Source: Clostridia bacterium
GTDB lineage: Bacteria; Bacillota_A; Clostridia; Peptostreptococcales; Anaerovoracaceae
Direction: 5' to 3'
Assembly (NCBI GenBank): GCA_024403175.1
Contig: JAKSSI010000107.1
Location: forward strand, 1-5,138
DNA length: 5,138 nt
Shown here piece by piece: positions 4,884 through 5,138 of this stretch. The notes beneath the pieces are model-generated. The model did not search any database. It had not been told where the DNA came from and worked only from the letters and a program-made list of their open reading frames with translations. Position 1 is the first letter of the stretch. Each line of letters begins with the position of its first letter. The position numbers and the translations under genes are program-made.

Positions 4884-5138
4884 CGTTCATCCTTTCTAAA
4901 TATTCAGCAGACTTGGAAAGACCCGAGCCAGAATTATAGAACATATCACTTTCCTCTTTAGCGTAGTATGCTATAGCTTGCTTAAATACGTCTCTGACTC
5001 TATCTTTGTACAGCGCAGGAAGCCTTCCGCTGCAAATATCTTCGATGCTTGGAAGGAGCGTGTATGCAATGTAAGCAAGATGTATAAATCTTGGCAGAAG
5101 CAATTCTTTATCCCAAAATGGGTCATTAGAACTGAATT
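4873..5138 (-). CDS. Hypothetical protein, 5'-partial (N-terminus off the right edge)
   Basis: The frame is open to the window edge: 87 residues and the stop are visible, and the true start lies to the right. The TTG at 5103 is not needed, because eleven more codons (FSSNDPFWDKE) precede it with no stop. The visible part looks soluble and mostly helical: a hydrophobic helix with aromatic residues (RFIHLAYIAYTLLP), then ICSGRLPALYKDRV, a segment FKQAIAYYAKEESDMF, and an acidic end, ERMNDED. No signature I know is present. Its last 11 bases overlap the start of the next gene, so the two form an operon that ends at the terminator at 4480-4518. The function is unknown. Confidence 0.6.
   Translation of the reverse strand, partial: FSSNDPFWDKELLLPRFIHLAYIAYTLLPSIEDICSGRLPALYKDRVRDVFKQAIAYYAKEESDMFYNSGSGLSKSAEYLERMNDED

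Noticed and set aside
5101..5103. TTG as start of the right-hand hypothetical gene
   Set aside because: The frame remains open to the window edge with no stop, so the gene is better treated as 5'-partial.

Overview
The window looks like chromosomal DNA from a low-GC anaerobic Firmicute, most likely a clostridium of the Lachnospiraceae (Butyrivibrio-like). The grounds are AT-rich codon use, the sensory [FeFe]-hydrogenase gene set at the left end, and a small HEPN-like protein of a kind I associate with that group. The genus is an inference, not something the sequence proves. No tRNA, rRNA, CRISPR array, insertion sequence or phage gene is visible.

Left part (1-1250, all minus strand, transcribed towards position 1): three closely spaced genes run DRTGG-domain protein -> RsbW/SpoIIAB-like HATPase -> iron-only hydrogenase-like protein with two N-terminal [4Fe-4S] clusters, the last cut by the window edge. 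This matches the start of the clostridial 'sensory hydrogenase' operon, in which a redox- or H2-sensing hydrogenase homologue is encoded with a regulatory kinase-like protein and usually a SpoIIE-type phosphatase. Those further genes would lie to the left of the window.

Middle part (1480-3901, minus strand): a probable promoter at 3929-3957 drives a 499-residue B12-binding-domain radical SAM enzyme. One base after its stop begins a PAP2-superfamily membrane phosphatase. The PAP2 reading frame has an in-frame TAA at 1714-1716 and then stays open in the same frame for 77 more codons that encode two further membrane helices. The gene therefore looks like a roughly 306-codon PAP2 gene broken by a single nonsense change, with its catalytic core intact. 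An AT-rich hairpin at 1421-1440 may end this operon.

Right part (3902-5138): a 160-bp divergent promoter region separates the radical SAM operon from a plus-strand gene (4062-4487) for a 141-residue protein with a HEPN-type RNxxxH motif and a C-terminal membrane helix. A perfect 13-bp hairpin at 4480-4510 forms a bidirectional terminator and contains that gene's stop codon. Converging on it are two overlapping minus-strand genes of unknown function, the upstream one running off the right edge.

The three blocks show no obvious common pathway. The points most worth a second look are the interrupted PAP2 gene, the coupling of a B12-radical-SAM enzyme to a lipid-type phosphatase, the membrane-anchored HEPN-like protein, and the unrecognised gene pair at the right end.
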